64,000 bases of DNA from the NCBI GenBank assembly GCA_963664845.1, contig OY761615.1, forward strand, positions 1,860,001 to 1,924,000. The letters are read 5' to 3'. This document shows positions 25,852 through 35,894 of the stretch, piece by piece (positions within the stretch are counted from its first letter, which is position 1; each line of letters starts with the position of its first letter). Under the pieces are notes generated by a model. It did not search any database. It was not told the origin of the DNA and saw only the letters and a program-made list of their open reading frames with translations. The DNA comes from CAIYTF01 sp963664845. GTDB lineage: Bacteria; Bacteroidota; Ignavibacteria; Ignavibacteriales; Ignavibacteriaceae. The position numbers and the translations under genes were made by a program.

Positions 25852-28746
25852 TTATTTCAGTAAGGTCATCTTCTTAATTTCTGAGAACTCACCTTTTGCG
25901 GTGCGTGCCTTCAGCTGATAAAAATACACTCCGCTCGAATAACGGGACGATGCGGCATCCCAAACAAATGAATGAGTGCCGGCACTTTTCATACCGTTAA
26001 ATATTTCTGCAACTTTTTCGCCCAGAATGTTGAATACAGACAATTCAATGAATGCTTCTGCTGGAACACCGAAAGAAATAGTGGTAGTAGGATTAAACGG
26101 ATTAGGATAATTCTGCGCCAACGTGAAGGAACGTGGAGTAACCTTTCCTTCGTTGATAATTCCTGAAAGTGAACTTCCTTCATAGGCAAGTCCGAGAAGC
26201 CCGGTTTTACCCGTTGAACCAATCAGTGTTCCTGCACCTGTCGAAACATCAATTTTAATTAAATCGCTCGGCTGTGCACTGGATGCTTTCAATCCATATA
26301 ATGACCCTTGCTCATCAAATGCAAGGCCTGCGGTAACCACGTTAAATCCGGTATTGCCAACATTTGTGGTGTCACCGGTCTCTTTATTAATCTTAAATAT
26401 TCTGTCTTTTCCTGTACCGACAATTTTGAGCACAGAGCCCCACATCTGATTGTCTGCAGGATTGATAGCGATCGAAGTGATCTGCGCTTTAATGGAATCC
26501 TTGTACTGCAGCGCTTTGGTTGCGGTATTGAAGGTATATAAGCCACCGGTCTTAACGGCAATATAGAGGAGACCAGTAGTATCAAAAGCGATGGAGTTGA
26601 CACCCGTGAGGGGCAATGTTGTATAGGCAAAAGCTTCGCCGTTGGGACCATTAACACGGAGAAGGTCTGTTGTTAGGTTTTCATTGATTCTGAATGCGTA
26701 CGCCAGCTTTGTCTTAGGTTGTATTGCCAAACCACTCAATGATAAATACCCGGAAGGATTGGTTTGAGTTGCAGTACCAGCGGCTTTATCCAATATATGG
26801 ATATTTCCGGTGGAGGACACTGTATATATGGTTTTTCCCTGAACTCCGGAAATAATATAGCCTTTAGCTGCTACTGGAATGGTTTTATATAAACCGGAAT
26901 TAGTATACAACAGCACGGTATCAGCCACCTGACTGTAATCAGCCGGAACGAATTTAATTTTCAACAGTAACGAATCAAATGTATTGAAGCTAACTGGAAA
27001 TGTTGGTGGATTTACCAACTTAAACTCAGACCGGCTAAATTTGATACTGTCTACAGTCAGAGCAACACTTCCTGTATTAATCAACGTTCCGGTAAGCGTG
27101 TCGCTGGCAAACCCTACTTCCACTGGCTTGAATTGCACCTTGTCATTAACAACCTTAAAATTAACGCCATCATAAGGAGTAACCCTCACTTGCGCCAAAA
27201 AAGTAGACCATGTATTTGAGGCGGTCGCAAATTCAGTCATAAACCACATATCCTGTTCATTGGTTGGGTCAGTCCAGGCGCCCATATAATCACCCCAGCG
27301 GTTTCTCGTTCCGCCATAGGTAACCACATAGTTTCCTAGTCCGGCTTTAATTAAGCGGGAAGGGCTGATAGTGGTGGCACCAGCTTTTTTGGATGCATAG
27401 AAGGCACCGGCATATTCACCATCGCCGGAACGGCTATAGGTCAGCCCCACATTATTGCTTTTATCTACAGTCAATGCGGGATAAAAATAGAAATAGCCCG
27501 CAGCCCCATATGAATAGTCTTCGCTCACCGTATTGGAGTTTACGTCAATGCTGAAATAATGAACGGCTGAATAGTTTGAAGCACTGGGGTTCATTATCGC
27601 GTGCACTGCATATAATTTCCCATCCCTATACACAGGTTCATTTCGCAGTGAGCTGCCGCCACTTTCCAAAGCCGGTGAACCACCACCAAGCTGGTTCGCG
27701 GTCGGAGCCACATAATATGACGTCATAGGAACTTTTACACCGGTCATGGTAGGGCTTGTTGTCGGGTTTTTTATTTTATAAACCGCTACATAATTGGCCC
27801 CGTTTGAATTCATTTGCAACAAATAAAACTCGTTTGCTCCTGAATGCATGCGTGCCGGACGAATGCCAAAAATTTGTGTACCAAGGCTTTGAGGATAACG
27901 AATATCCCAAAGATCAAAATAGTTCACTGCACCGCCCGTATTTGCATACAGATCAGCTTTGGGAATGATTTTAATTTTGCAATATTGAAAAGCGTTAGGT
28001 GAACTGAAATCCCATTGTTGTCCGGTTATATAGATAGCGTTGCTGTCATATCCAACACCCTGATAATCCAGCCATGTGGAAACCGGCGTTGACCCGTTAA
28101 CCATGGCGGAAAAAACATAGTTGTACCACTGACCAACAGCGCTTGAATCCTTAGATACAGAAACAAGAATATTGCCACGTTCCGGGCTCGGGCTTTGCGC
28201 CTGATCGAGCCAAACCATAACCCAACGCTTGCTGATCTGATCATAACTTACTTTCGGATCAAAGGGGGACACACCGGCAAGCGCAGTAGAATACCAATTT
28301 GCAGCATCAATGGTCTTCAGTTTATTGCCTTTTTTATCCCAAATAGCAAACGACGTATTCACTGTTCCGATAATATGCTGAGGGCCAACAGCAAGATAAG
28401 GGTCGGGAGGAATTGAATTCCCTTGGGTAATTCCTTCAAAACTGTTTACCATGATGTTGTCACCTCCGGCTACATCCTTTCCCTGGGTGCTTTGATCAAT
28501 AAGAGTAACTTGTTCTCTCACCTTTTGCAGAGCAGAAACGGGGAGGTAGTCTGGTGTAGAAACAAACTGCACTTTGTTATGCACTCGTGGATCAGTTCGA
28601 ATAGGCATCGAAGACTCCAGAAACGAGTTAGTGTTTACGCTGACCCCACTCGCCACAGTTCCTTGTGCAGGCCCCTGATACAGAGCTTGTGAGTAACCGG
28701 TAACGGCCAGAATGAGCGTTACTAAGAATATGTAACATATTTTCAT
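25852..28746 (-). CDS. Large secreted protein with type IX sorting domain
   Basis: 964 aa. The signal peptide runs to about residue 19 (GYSQ). The first half is a beta-propeller-like region starting NSFEGITQGNSIPPDPYLAVGPQHIIGT. An Ig-like choice-of-anchor (ASH/HYDIN-like) domain follows at about 525-640 (VQFKPVEVGFASDTLTGTLINTGSVAL), then a second propeller-like stretch, and finally a C-terminal T9SS sorting domain (LAQNYPNPFNPTTTISFGVP ... GVYFYQL ... KKMTLLK). It should be exported by Sec, then secreted or surface-anchored by the type IX system, which is not encoded in this window. The enzymatic or binding role is unknown. Confidence 0.88.
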   Translation of the reverse strand: MKICYIFLVTLILAVTGYSQALYQGPAQGTVASGVSVNTNSFLESSMPIRTDPRVHNKVQFVSTPDYLPVSALQKVREQVTLIDQSTQGKDVAGGDNIMVNSFEGITQGNSIPPDPYLAVGPQHIIGTVNTSFAIWDKKGNKLKTIDAANWYSTALAGVSPFDPKVSYDQISKRWVMVWLDQAQSPSPERGNILVSVSKDSSAVGQWYNYVFSAMVNGSTPVSTWLDYQGVGYDSNAIYITGQQWDFSSPNAFQYCKIKIIPKADLYANTGGAVNYFDLWDIRYPQSLGTQIFGIRPARMHSGANEFYLLQMNSNGANYVAVYKIKNPTTSPTMTGVKVPMTSYYVAPTANQLGGGSPALESGGSSLRNEPVYRDGKLYAVHAIMNPSASNYSAVHYFSIDVNSNTVSEDYSYGAAGYFYFYPALTVDKSNNVGLTYSRSGDGEYAGAFYASKKAGATTISPSRLIKAGLGNYVVTYGGTRNRWGDYMGAWTDPTNEQDMWFMTEFATASNTWSTFLAQVRVTPYDGVNFKVVNDKVQFKPVEVGFASDTLTGTLINTGSVALTVDSIKFSRSEFKLVNPPTFPVSFNTFDSLLLKIKFVPADYSQVADTVLLYTNSGLYKTIPVAAKGYIISGVQGKTIYTVSSTGNIHILDKAAGTATQTNPSGYLSLSGLAIQPKTKLAYAFRINENLTTDLLRVNGPNGEAFAYTTLPLTGVNSIAFDTTGLLYIAVKTGGLYTFNTATKALQYKDSIKAQITSIAINPADNQMWGSVLKIVGTGKDRIFKINKETGDTTNVGNTGFNVVTAGLAFDEQGSLYGLKASSAQPSDLIKIDVSTGAGTLIGSTGKTGLLGLAYEGSSLSGIINEGKVTPRSFTLAQNYPNPFNPTTTISFGVPAEAFIELSVFNILGEKVAEIFNGMKSAGTHSFVWDAASSRYSSGVYFYQLKARTAKGEFSEIKKMTLLK

Positions 28747-29064
28747 TTTCGTTCAATCTAAATAATTAGAGAAATATTTCCTTGGTACGGTTTATACAAA
28801 TTACGGAATTCAATTTACGGGAATTAGCCAATAAATTTAACAGAATTTCGCATTTTTCACGGCATTTTCCAAACACATTTGGGGAAAGGCAAGATTAGAA
28901 ACGTTGTTTTTGCGCAAAAAATCACTACCGTGGTTTTGGTGTGACGCAAAGCTGCAAAGGAGCGCAAAATTACCGCGTATCCGGCGCCTGAGCTTTTCAT
29001 CTGAGAATTTATTTCGTACTTTTGAAGGTTACTATGCAAACTTTTTTCAATTAAACAGATTAAC
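28747..29064. other. Divergent intergenic region with a degenerate dispersed repeat and promoter box
   Basis: 318 bases between the T9SS cargo gene and the kinase gene. At 28910-28975 there is a G/C-rich stretch with repeated GCGCAAA/GACGCAAAG/GCAAAGGAGCGCAAA units; this resembles a CGCAAAG-type dispersed intergenic repeat that I recall from other environmental genomes. A TAnnTTTG box, TACTTTTG, lies at 29017-29024, 41 bp before the GTG start of the kinase, and is a candidate promoter for the two-component operon. Confidence 0.45.
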
Positions 29065-30522
29065 GTGAAAATTTCCACAGAAATTTCTTTCCGTGCACTG
29101 GACCAATTTCCGGATTATTGTTTTATCATTTCCGAAGACGGATATGTTATTGATGTCAATCAATCGTTTCTGTCTCAATCCGATAAAGCCAAAGATTGGT
29201 TGTTGAACCAAAAATTTGAGACCCTCCTTCACGAGGCCTCATTATTGAAGTTTGAACACGCCCTGTTTAGCTATTCCCTAAAAAAAGCCAGCAATACCGT
29301 TGAATGCAAACTGCTGCTCCGGGAAGATGCTATCATAGATGTGAGAATTTACCTGTCTATTAACGAGACCGCCAAAAGCAAAAAAGCACAGAAAACATAT
29401 CTCCTTATAATCAAAGACATCACAGAGGCAAAACGGAAGGAGATTGACCTTCTCCGATTCTATTTTGTGGCGCAGAACACTGTTAACCCGCTCCAGATAA
29501 CCGACTTAAATGGCAAAATGGTCTATGTTAACCCAGCATTTGAAAAGGCCAGCGGTTACACTTCCAAAGAGTTACTGGGGAATGACCCACGGATATTCAG
29601 TGGGAAAAAACTTTCCAGGAAATTTTGGGATAACATGTGGCAGACCATTTCCAGCGGGAAAGTCTGGGTGGGAGAAGTAGAAAATAAAAAGAAAAATGGC
29701 GACCCTTTCTATACGCAATTGCTCATATCCCCGATATTGAATTACGATAACAACGTTATCGGGTACTTCGGCATTCACCGAGATCTGACCGAAAGAAGAA
29801 ACCTTGAAAAACAGTTGATCCATACGCAGAAAATGGAAAGCATCGGAACCCTTGCCGCAGGCGTGGCACATGAGGTGGGAAATCCTCTGGCTTCCATTTC
29901 AGCACTTGTTCAGATCATTCAACGTCAAACCCAGGATGTTTTCATCAAGGAGAAACTTGAACTTGTCAAAAAGCAAATTACCCGCATTTCCAAGATCATC
30001 AGGGATCTGGTTGACTTTTCCCGTCCGTCAAATTATGAATTGCGATTGACTGATATCAATGAAAATGTTCGTGAATCAATTGAAATTGTACAAGTGGGAA
30101 AAAAGGCAAAAGACATTGACTTTTTAACCGAACTCGATGATTCCCTTTCACCGCTTCCACTGGTAGCTGACCAGATGCAGCAGGTTTTTGTGAACATCCT
30201 TATCAATGCCGTCGATGCCATTCTTGAAAAACGTGCCCAACAACCAAATTCACCAAAATCTTTTATTAAAGCCACCACCACATTCCGGGATGATTCCTAC
30301 ATCGTAACATTTGAGGATAATGGGCCCGGTGTACATGCGGACAACCTTGGTAAAATATTTGAACCCTTCTTTACTACAAAGATGGAAGGCAAAGGAACCG
30401 GTCTTGGTCTTTGGGTTAGTTATGGCATTGTCAAAAGCTTTCAGGGCGAACTTAAAGCCGAAAGCAGTTATGGGGAATGGACCAAATTTATTATTATCTT
30501 ACCCGTTAATCCATCTTTTTAA
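29065..30522 (+). CDS. NtrB-like PAS sensor histidine kinase
   Basis: 485 aa from a GTG start. It has two PAS domains (about 10-120 and 135-245, the second with GYTSKELLGNDPRIFSG and a PAC region ending GIHRDLTERR), then HisKA with the H box AAGVAHEVGNPL (His 269) and HATPase_c with NAVDAILEK, FEDNGPGV and GTGLGLWVSYGIV. There are no transmembrane helices, so it is a cytoplasmic sensor of the NtrB type. It precedes its presumed partner, a sigma-54 activator, by 14 bp. Confidence 0.93.
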   Translation: MKISTEISFRALDQFPDYCFIISEDGYVIDVNQSFLSQSDKAKDWLLNQKFETLLHEASLLKFEHALFSYSLKKASNTVECKLLLREDAIIDVRIYLSINETAKSKKAQKTYLLIIKDITEAKRKEIDLLRFYFVAQNTVNPLQITDLNGKMVYVNPAFEKASGYTSKELLGNDPRIFSGKKLSRKFWDNMWQTISSGKVWVGEVENKKKNGDPFYTQLLISPILNYDNNVIGYFGIHRDLTERRNLEKQLIHTQKMESIGTLAAGVAHEVGNPLASISALVQIIQRQTQDVFIKEKLELVKKQITRISKIIRDLVDFSRPSNYELRLTDINENVRESIEIVQVGKKAKDIDFLTELDDSLSPLPLVADQMQQVFVNILINAVDAILEKRAQQPNSPKSFIKATTTFRDDSYIVTFEDNGPGVHADNLGKIFEPFFTTKMEGKGTGLGLWVSYGIVKSFQGELKAESSYGEWTKFIIILPVNPSF

Positions 30523-30536
30523 TAGAGTACTTACTT

Positions 30537-31892
30537 ATGCCAGAAAAAATTCTTGTTGTTGATGATGAAGAAATAATCCGTGAATCACTGTCCTATGTTT
30601 TAATCAATGAAGGTTTCGTGGTTGATCAGGCGGAAAATGGAAAAGCTGCTTACGAAAAAACCCTCGATAATTATTATGATCTGATTATCACCGATATTGA
30701 AATGCCGCAGATGAAGGGAACTGAACTTCTTGAAAAAGTTTCAGCGCTTACCTCCAATGTTTCTTTCATAGTGATAACAGCCTATGGATCGCTTGAAACG
30801 GCAATCAAAGCATTACGGGCCGGAGCACACGACTACATACTTAAGCCAATTGAATTTGACGAACTGATCATCAAGATTCACCGTCTCTTCGATCTTAAAC
30901 GCCTGCTGCTGGAAAACCAGATGCTGCGTAAAGAGCTGCAGCGCAAATATGATTTTTCCAACATCATTGGCAAGAGCCCTGCAATGCGTTCCATGTTCGA
31001 TATGATCAGCACCGTCGCACAAACGGACAGCACTGTTCTGATAACCGGAAACAGCGGAACCGGCAAAGAACTTGCCGCACGGGCACTTCACTTCCACAGC
31101 AAACGGAAGAATAAACCTTTTCTTGCAGTTAATTGCGGCGCAATCTCCGAGAACCTCATTGAGAGCGAATTGTTCGGTCATAAACGAGGAGCATTCACCG
31201 GCGCAATCTCGGATAAAGAAGGTTATATGAAAGCCGCGGACGGCGGCACGCTCTTTCTTGATGAAGTGAGCGAAATGCCGCTCAATCTGCAGGTAAAACT
31301 GCTGAGGGTTATTCAGGAAAGAGAATGTGTTCCGGTCGGGTCAACGTCAGCATTCCCCGTCAATATTCGTTTTGTGGCCTCAACAAACAGGAATCTTCAG
31401 GACGAAATAGCAAAAGGGAAATTCCGTGAAGATTTGTATTACCGCCTGAATGTTGTTGAATTGAACCTGCCATCACTTAAACAACGTCGCGAAGATATTC
31501 CCCTGCTCGTGGACCACTTTATCAGTAAATACCGTCATGAAATGGCGCGGAACATCCGTGGCATCGACGGCAGCGCCCTCCGTGCTTTGCTCAACCACGA
31601 GTGGAAGGGTGAAGTACGTGAATTGGAAAATGCTATTGAGCGTGCGGTAATTTTTGCCCGTGGTGAGTTGATCACCGTGCATGACTTGCCGGAATCGCTG
31701 CAGAATTTGAAAGAAATACCTCTTCCGGAAAAGATCGGTTCATTGGATGAATTTATGAAACGCGTTGAAAAAGACTATATCCTTAGGGCACTTGAATCGA
31801 ATAATTACGACAAAGAAAAAGCTGCTATATCGCTGAACCTTGGCCTCTCGACTTTATACCGAAAGATCAAAGATCTGGAAATAGAGATTTAA
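30537..31892 (+). CDS. NtrC-family sigma-54-dependent response regulator
   Basis: 451 aa. The receiver has Asp 53 (LIITDIEMP). The AAA+ domain has Walker A GNSGTGKE (171-178), the sigma-54 contact loop GAFTGA (218-223), Walker B GGTLFLDEV and the R finger region FREDLYYRL. A Fis-type helix-turn-helix closes the protein (KEKAAISLNLGLSTLYRKI). Phosphorylated by the upstream kinase, it should activate RpoN promoters. The target genes are unknown; no convincing GG-N10-GC promoter element was noted nearby. Confidence 0.95.
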   Translation: MPEKILVVDDEEIIRESLSYVLINEGFVVDQAENGKAAYEKTLDNYYDLIITDIEMPQMKGTELLEKVSALTSNVSFIVITAYGSLETAIKALRAGAHDYILKPIEFDELIIKIHRLFDLKRLLLENQMLRKELQRKYDFSNIIGKSPAMRSMFDMISTVAQTDSTVLITGNSGTGKELAARALHFHSKRKNKPFLAVNCGAISENLIESELFGHKRGAFTGAISDKEGYMKAADGGTLFLDEVSEMPLNLQVKLLRVIQERECVPVGSTSAFPVNIRFVASTNRNLQDEIAKGKFREDLYYRLNVVELNLPSLKQRREDIPLLVDHFISKYRHEMARNIRGIDGSALRALLNHEWKGEVRELENAIERAVIFARGELITVHDLPESLQNLKEIPLPEKIGSLDEFMKRVEKDYILRALESNNYDKEKAAISLNLGLSTLYRKIKDLEIEI

Positions 31893-31912
31893 CTTCACCA
31901 ACTGCTGCTGCG

Positions 31913-33175
31913 TTACTGCAACTCCTTCAGACAAAGAATCTTCCTGCCTGCTGGAAACATCAGGTAGGAATTTGTTGACAGGGTATAAATAGTGGATTGG
32001 TTCTGATGATTGAAAAGTATTACATTGTCTTCCGGCCATTGTTCGGGCATTCCCAATTGTACAGCTTCTACAACCTCACCCTTTGCATTCTTCAGTTCAG
32101 CACCGATCCCGGTTTCCACATTTTTTATGATATAACTGAACTTGTGAAAGAATTGACTTTCGATTTTTTTGCGGACAATGAATGAGCTCCCGGATGGAGA
32201 CCAGTGGCAGTCTGATAAACTGGGGACAAAACCGTTTTCTTCCTCCGTATCATACGATACTTTGCCTACTTCAACATTGTATAAGGCTATATTCCTCAGG
32301 TTTCCCCAGTCCAGGGAAATGACATCACAGGCAATTACCCTGTTCGCATTTGACCAAACCGGATTCTGCGGATCATATTCAAAACTGATTATCTTCTTTT
32401 CTTTCGTCCCATCAAAATTTGCAAGGAACAATTCGTTGCGCGAATGACCCTCACCATACTGATCGTTAACCTTTTTAGGTTCAAGGTAGCATAGCTTTTT
32501 CCCATCCGGCGAAAAGCTGCAACTTTTCATGTTCAGCGTTGAAAAACCTTTAAGCGTTTTTACAAGCTTGTTTTTATTTTTATCTAGAATATAAAGACCA
32601 TCATAATCCGAATAGACGAGATATTTTCCCTGAATGTATGCCTCCAGGACAGCCCCTTTAACAGGCTTTGATTTTTGTATCACCTTGTTGCTAACCACAT
32701 TTATCAGCTCTGTTGTCCCGGTAATCATTTCTTTCCGCTTTCCGGTTTTGCTCTGCTTCGTCTCACAAAAATTGGCATAGAGCAGGGAGTCATTGTCCCA
32801 AATAAGGTTCACCGTAAAATAACCACTGTTTTGTTTCACCCTGGTTAATTCCTGCGTTCCAAATGAATAGACATATAACGAAGTTTCGTTTTGAAGTGAA
32901 TCAAAGTATGCGATTGCAACCGCAGAATTGGACGGGGAGACTTTGACCATATCAATTGCCGTAGCTTTAACCAACAGCTTTGAAGAAGAATCAGCCGTGC
33001 TGAAGCGGCTAATGCCAACGGAATCAAGAAAGAGACCCGTGTATGCAGCAGCCCCTTCACCCTTCACAAATGCAGCCCCCGTTTGCTTAATACTTTTTGA
33101 TGAGCCACCACATCCAGATTGCAGAAGTGCAAAAACTGTGTAAATAAAAATGATACAATTGGAAATAAATTTCAT
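31913..33175 (-). CDS. TolB/WD40-like beta-propeller lipoprotein
   Basis: 420 aa. The N terminus has a hydrophobic stretch ending LLQSGC, a lipobox with Cys 22, so the mature protein is probably lipid-anchored. The rest has repeated blade-like segments, including a TolB-type SFSPDGKKLCYLEP, consistent with a six-bladed propeller. It is convergent with the NtrC-like gene, only 20 bp apart. No partner is apparent and the function is unknown. Confidence 0.75.
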   Translation of the reverse strand: MKFISNCIIFIYTVFALLQSGCGGSSKSIKQTGAAFVKGEGAAAYTGLFLDSVGISRFSTADSSSKLLVKATAIDMVKVSPSNSAVAIAYFDSLQNETSLYVYSFGTQELTRVKQNSGYFTVNLIWDNDSLLYANFCETKQSKTGKRKEMITGTTELINVVSNKVIQKSKPVKGAVLEAYIQGKYLVYSDYDGLYILDKNKNKLVKTLKGFSTLNMKSCSFSPDGKKLCYLEPKKVNDQYGEGHSRNELFLANFDGTKEKKIISFEYDPQNPVWSNANRVIACDVISLDWGNLRNIALYNVEVGKVSYDTEEENGFVPSLSDCHWSPSGSSFIVRKKIESQFFHKFSYIIKNVETGIGAELKNAKGEVVEAVQLGMPEQWPEDNVILFNHQNQSTIYTLSTNSYLMFPAGRKILCLKELQ

Positions 33176-33257
33176 GAGTTCAACTTGCCGGAAGTTACTT
33201 CAAAATTTGTGAATAGGAATATCATACCCAACACCTATGCCATTGCATAAATGTAAA

Positions 33258-33293
33258 AGCCGCAGAATACCATAAGTTATTATATTCGCGGCT
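33258..33293 (-). terminator. Terminator of the first chemoreceptor gene
   Basis: Read on the minus strand, AGCCGCGAAT (33293-33284) pairs with ATTC-T-GCGGCT (33268-33258) with one bulge, and is followed by TTTACATTT. It lies downstream of the receptor gene that ends at 33382. Confidence 0.65.
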
Positions 33294-33381
33294 CTAAAAT
33301 AATCAAATACGATAAACAATTAACCCTGCCAACTGGCAATTTATTTAATAATCCAGCCGGCCGGTGGAACGCTAAACTGAT

Positions 33382-35472
33382 TTAGTTGTTTTGGATTCCG
33401 GTCAAACGCTTACCTGCCAGATCATAACCTTTGGCTGATTTATTATTCTCCCGGTGATTGTTTTCAATCCTGAATTGCCCGAGCAATGCCTGGAGGTTAT
33501 CAGTAAGTCCGTTAAGGTCTTCTGCGGCTCTTGCAATCTGTCCGGTACCATTTGCTGATTCGCTCACCACAGTCGTAATCGTTTCAATATTTTTGCTTAT
33601 TTCTTCGGCAGTAGCCGACTGCTGTTCGCTAGAAGCTGCTAACTGAATAACCGTTTCAGCTACACGTTCATTCATGGTCAATATTTGGGCCAGCACTTTT
33701 GCAACTTCTTCTGTCAGATCCATTCCCGTTTTAACCAGATCCTCGGCTTCAACCATTGCTCTGTCAGCTTCCTTTGCTTCCCGTTGAACCGTTCTAATGG
33801 TTTCAGCTATTTCTTTTGTTGCTTTGGTGGTTCGTTCAGCAAGCTTCCGCACCTCATCTGCAACAACCGCAAAACCTCTTCCCTGATCTCCGGCCCGCGC
33901 GGCTTCAATCGCGGCGTTCAAGGCCAGCAAATTGGTTTGATCTGCAATATCATCAATAACCTGGGTGATCTCACCAATCTGATCCGTTTTTTGCGTTAGC
34001 GAAAAAATGATCTTGCCGGTTTCCTTGGTTGAGTTAACAATCCGGATCATGCCGTGCTTTGATTCTTCTATTTTCCTGGCACCAATTTTAGCTGAGTCGC
34101 TTGCACTCTTGGAATGTTCTGCTGCTATACCGGCATTTCTGGTTGATTCAAGGATGGTCTTGGTCATTTCTTCAACTGCACCGGCTATTTCGTTGGTTTG
34201 GACATTTTGTTCCTGAGCTCCCGATGCCAGGACTTCTGAACTGGACGATATTTGGGCTGCAGCGCTTGCGGTTGCCATCACCGATTCATCAACCTGGGCC
34301 AGTGCAGCGCTCAAGGACTCAGCAACCGTATTAATGCTGTTTTTAATTATGAGAAAATCGCCTTTGTAGTTTCCCGTCATTCTAATTGTTAAGTCGCCCC
34401 TGGATAATTCAGCTAGCACATCCCCCGATTCAGTTATGGGTTCGACAATAGCATTGAGTGTAGCGTTCAGGTCAACGATCAGTTCACGGTAACTGCCCTT
34501 GAAACTTTCCGGATTGCTGCGCGTTTTGAGATTTCCTTCACTGGCTGCTTCTACCAGTTTTTGTGATTCCGCAATGGTCCCCCGAATAGCGTCCACTGCT
34601 TTTTCTACAGAACGAATTGTGGCCTGGGTGTTTTTTATCACCAGATTAATGGTCCTGGCAAGCTTTCCTATTTCATCAGAAGTTGTAATTTCAAGAGGTT
34701 TGGTTCCCTGTATAAACGAAATTGCCAGATCACCTTCCGCCAATTGTTCACTGCCTTTTGCAAGATTGCTTATACAAAGGTTGCTCAGACTTTCAATACG
34801 TTCAGCTACCTGAGCGATACCTGATTTAATATATTTTGAAACAATGGACGCAATGATAATTCCCAGCAGTACGTTAATACCCAGAAGCAAAAATATCCAG
34901 TATTGCGAGGAACCGGTCAAACGATGAATTTCATCACCTGAGACCGTGGCTCCCTGTTCACATAGTTTGGAGAGCTGAAACAGTTTCTGTTCAGCTATAT
35001 CATATACTTTCTTGGACTCACCGCGATTCAGTGCAATCGCCTCCGGCATCCTGTTTTCTTTTGTCAGTGCAATAATGCTCTGTCGGATTGCCTGGTATTG
35101 CACCCAATATTCATTAAACTCATTATAGAGTATTATTTGCTGTTCCCCCGACAGTATTTTTTCGTAGTCCGCCTTATCATCAGCCAGCACTTTTTCCAGG
35201 TTCCCCAGATCCTTCTCATTTTTGATGACTTCCTCCTGTGTCATTGACATCAGGGATACCAATTCATTTCTTCTCACTTTTCCTATATCAAAAACCAGTT
35301 TACCCATATACTTGATGCTGGGAACCCAATTCCCGTCCAGCTCAACTGCGTTGGTGTTGATTTTGGATAATTCAATTGCAGCAAACAGACCGATAAGGAT
35401 CATTGAGGTGAGCAATGCGGAAAACCCATAAAACAATTTTTTGGCAATACTTAAATTATAAAACCATTTCAT
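33382..35472 (-). CDS. Methyl-accepting chemotaxis protein
   Basis: 696 aa. TM1 is at about 13-31, followed by a four-helix-bundle type periplasmic ligand domain (to about 190), TM2 (about 193-212), a HAMP region and a second HAMP-like/linker stretch, then the signalling domain. The kinase-control tip is canonical (DDIADQTNLLALNAAIEAAR, then AGDQGRGFAVVADEVRKLAERT). There is no C-terminal NWETF-type CheR tether. It is a close paralogue of the next receptor upstream. No cheA, cheW, cheR or cheB gene is in the window, so it works with a distant array. Confidence 0.95.
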   Translation of the reverse strand: MKWFYNLSIAKKLFYGFSALLTSMILIGLFAAIELSKINTNAVELDGNWVPSIKYMGKLVFDIGKVRRNELVSLMSMTQEEVIKNEKDLGNLEKVLADDKADYEKILSGEQQIILYNEFNEYWVQYQAIRQSIIALTKENRMPEAIALNRGESKKVYDIAEQKLFQLSKLCEQGATVSGDEIHRLTGSSQYWIFLLLGINVLLGIIIASIVSKYIKSGIAQVAERIESLSNLCISNLAKGSEQLAEGDLAISFIQGTKPLEITTSDEIGKLARTINLVIKNTQATIRSVEKAVDAIRGTIAESQKLVEAASEGNLKTRSNPESFKGSYRELIVDLNATLNAIVEPITESGDVLAELSRGDLTIRMTGNYKGDFLIIKNSINTVAESLSAALAQVDESVMATASAAAQISSSSEVLASGAQEQNVQTNEIAGAVEEMTKTILESTRNAGIAAEHSKSASDSAKIGARKIEESKHGMIRIVNSTKETGKIIFSLTQKTDQIGEITQVIDDIADQTNLLALNAAIEAARAGDQGRGFAVVADEVRKLAERTTKATKEIAETIRTVQREAKEADRAMVEAEDLVKTGMDLTEEVAKVLAQILTMNERVAETVIQLAASSEQQSATAEEISKNIETITTVVSESANGTGQIARAAEDLNGLTDNLQALLGQFRIENNHRENNKSAKGYDLAGKRLTGIQNN

Positions 35473-35894
35473 AGCCTGGAGCCTTCGTGATTTTGAAGTA
35501 ATTTCGACCTATTATCTAAAAAAAGTAAATTCATAGCGGCGTGAGCTGTCGGATAGTTCACTTAAGCGTTTAAGTAATACAACAAAGCCGTTGATTACGT
35601 CTGTATCATTTCCATCACTGGAATTCATCATTTCCCTAAGTACAATAGACGGGGTATTCGAACTTCTGTCAAGTCATTCCCTTGAAAAAATTTGAAGTTC
35701 ATCAGGATTATCGGAAAAAATATTGGGTAAGTTTAGGTCTTGCAGTGATTATTTAACCTGTTGTAACGCATATGCCGTCTTAAAATAACAACACCTGCTC
35801 CATCGGTTGCGATGGGGCAGGTGTTTTACAAGTTACTGATTCTCATCATGCTGCCAATCTTACACAGCAAGAGCAGCCTCGGTATATCGGCGTG
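35473..35894. other. Spacer between the tandem chemoreceptors
   Basis: 422 bases without a gene. Apart from the strong hairpin at 35790-35825, no other structure is evident. It should carry the promoter of the 33382-35472 receptor; no clear box was found. Confidence 0.4.
35790..35825 (-). terminator. Terminator of the second chemoreceptor gene
   Basis: AACACCTGCTCCATCG (35790-35805) pairs with CGATGGGGCAGGTGTT (35810-35825): 16 bp with one wobble and a GTTG tetraloop. On the minus strand it is followed by GTTATTTTAAG, after the stop of the receptor ending at 35895. Confidence 0.8.

Noticed and set aside
28857..29078. 73-codon minus-strand frame upstream of the NtrB-like gene
   Set aside because: It translates the GCGCAAA-type repeat, a typical artefact, and overlaps the start of the kinase gene.
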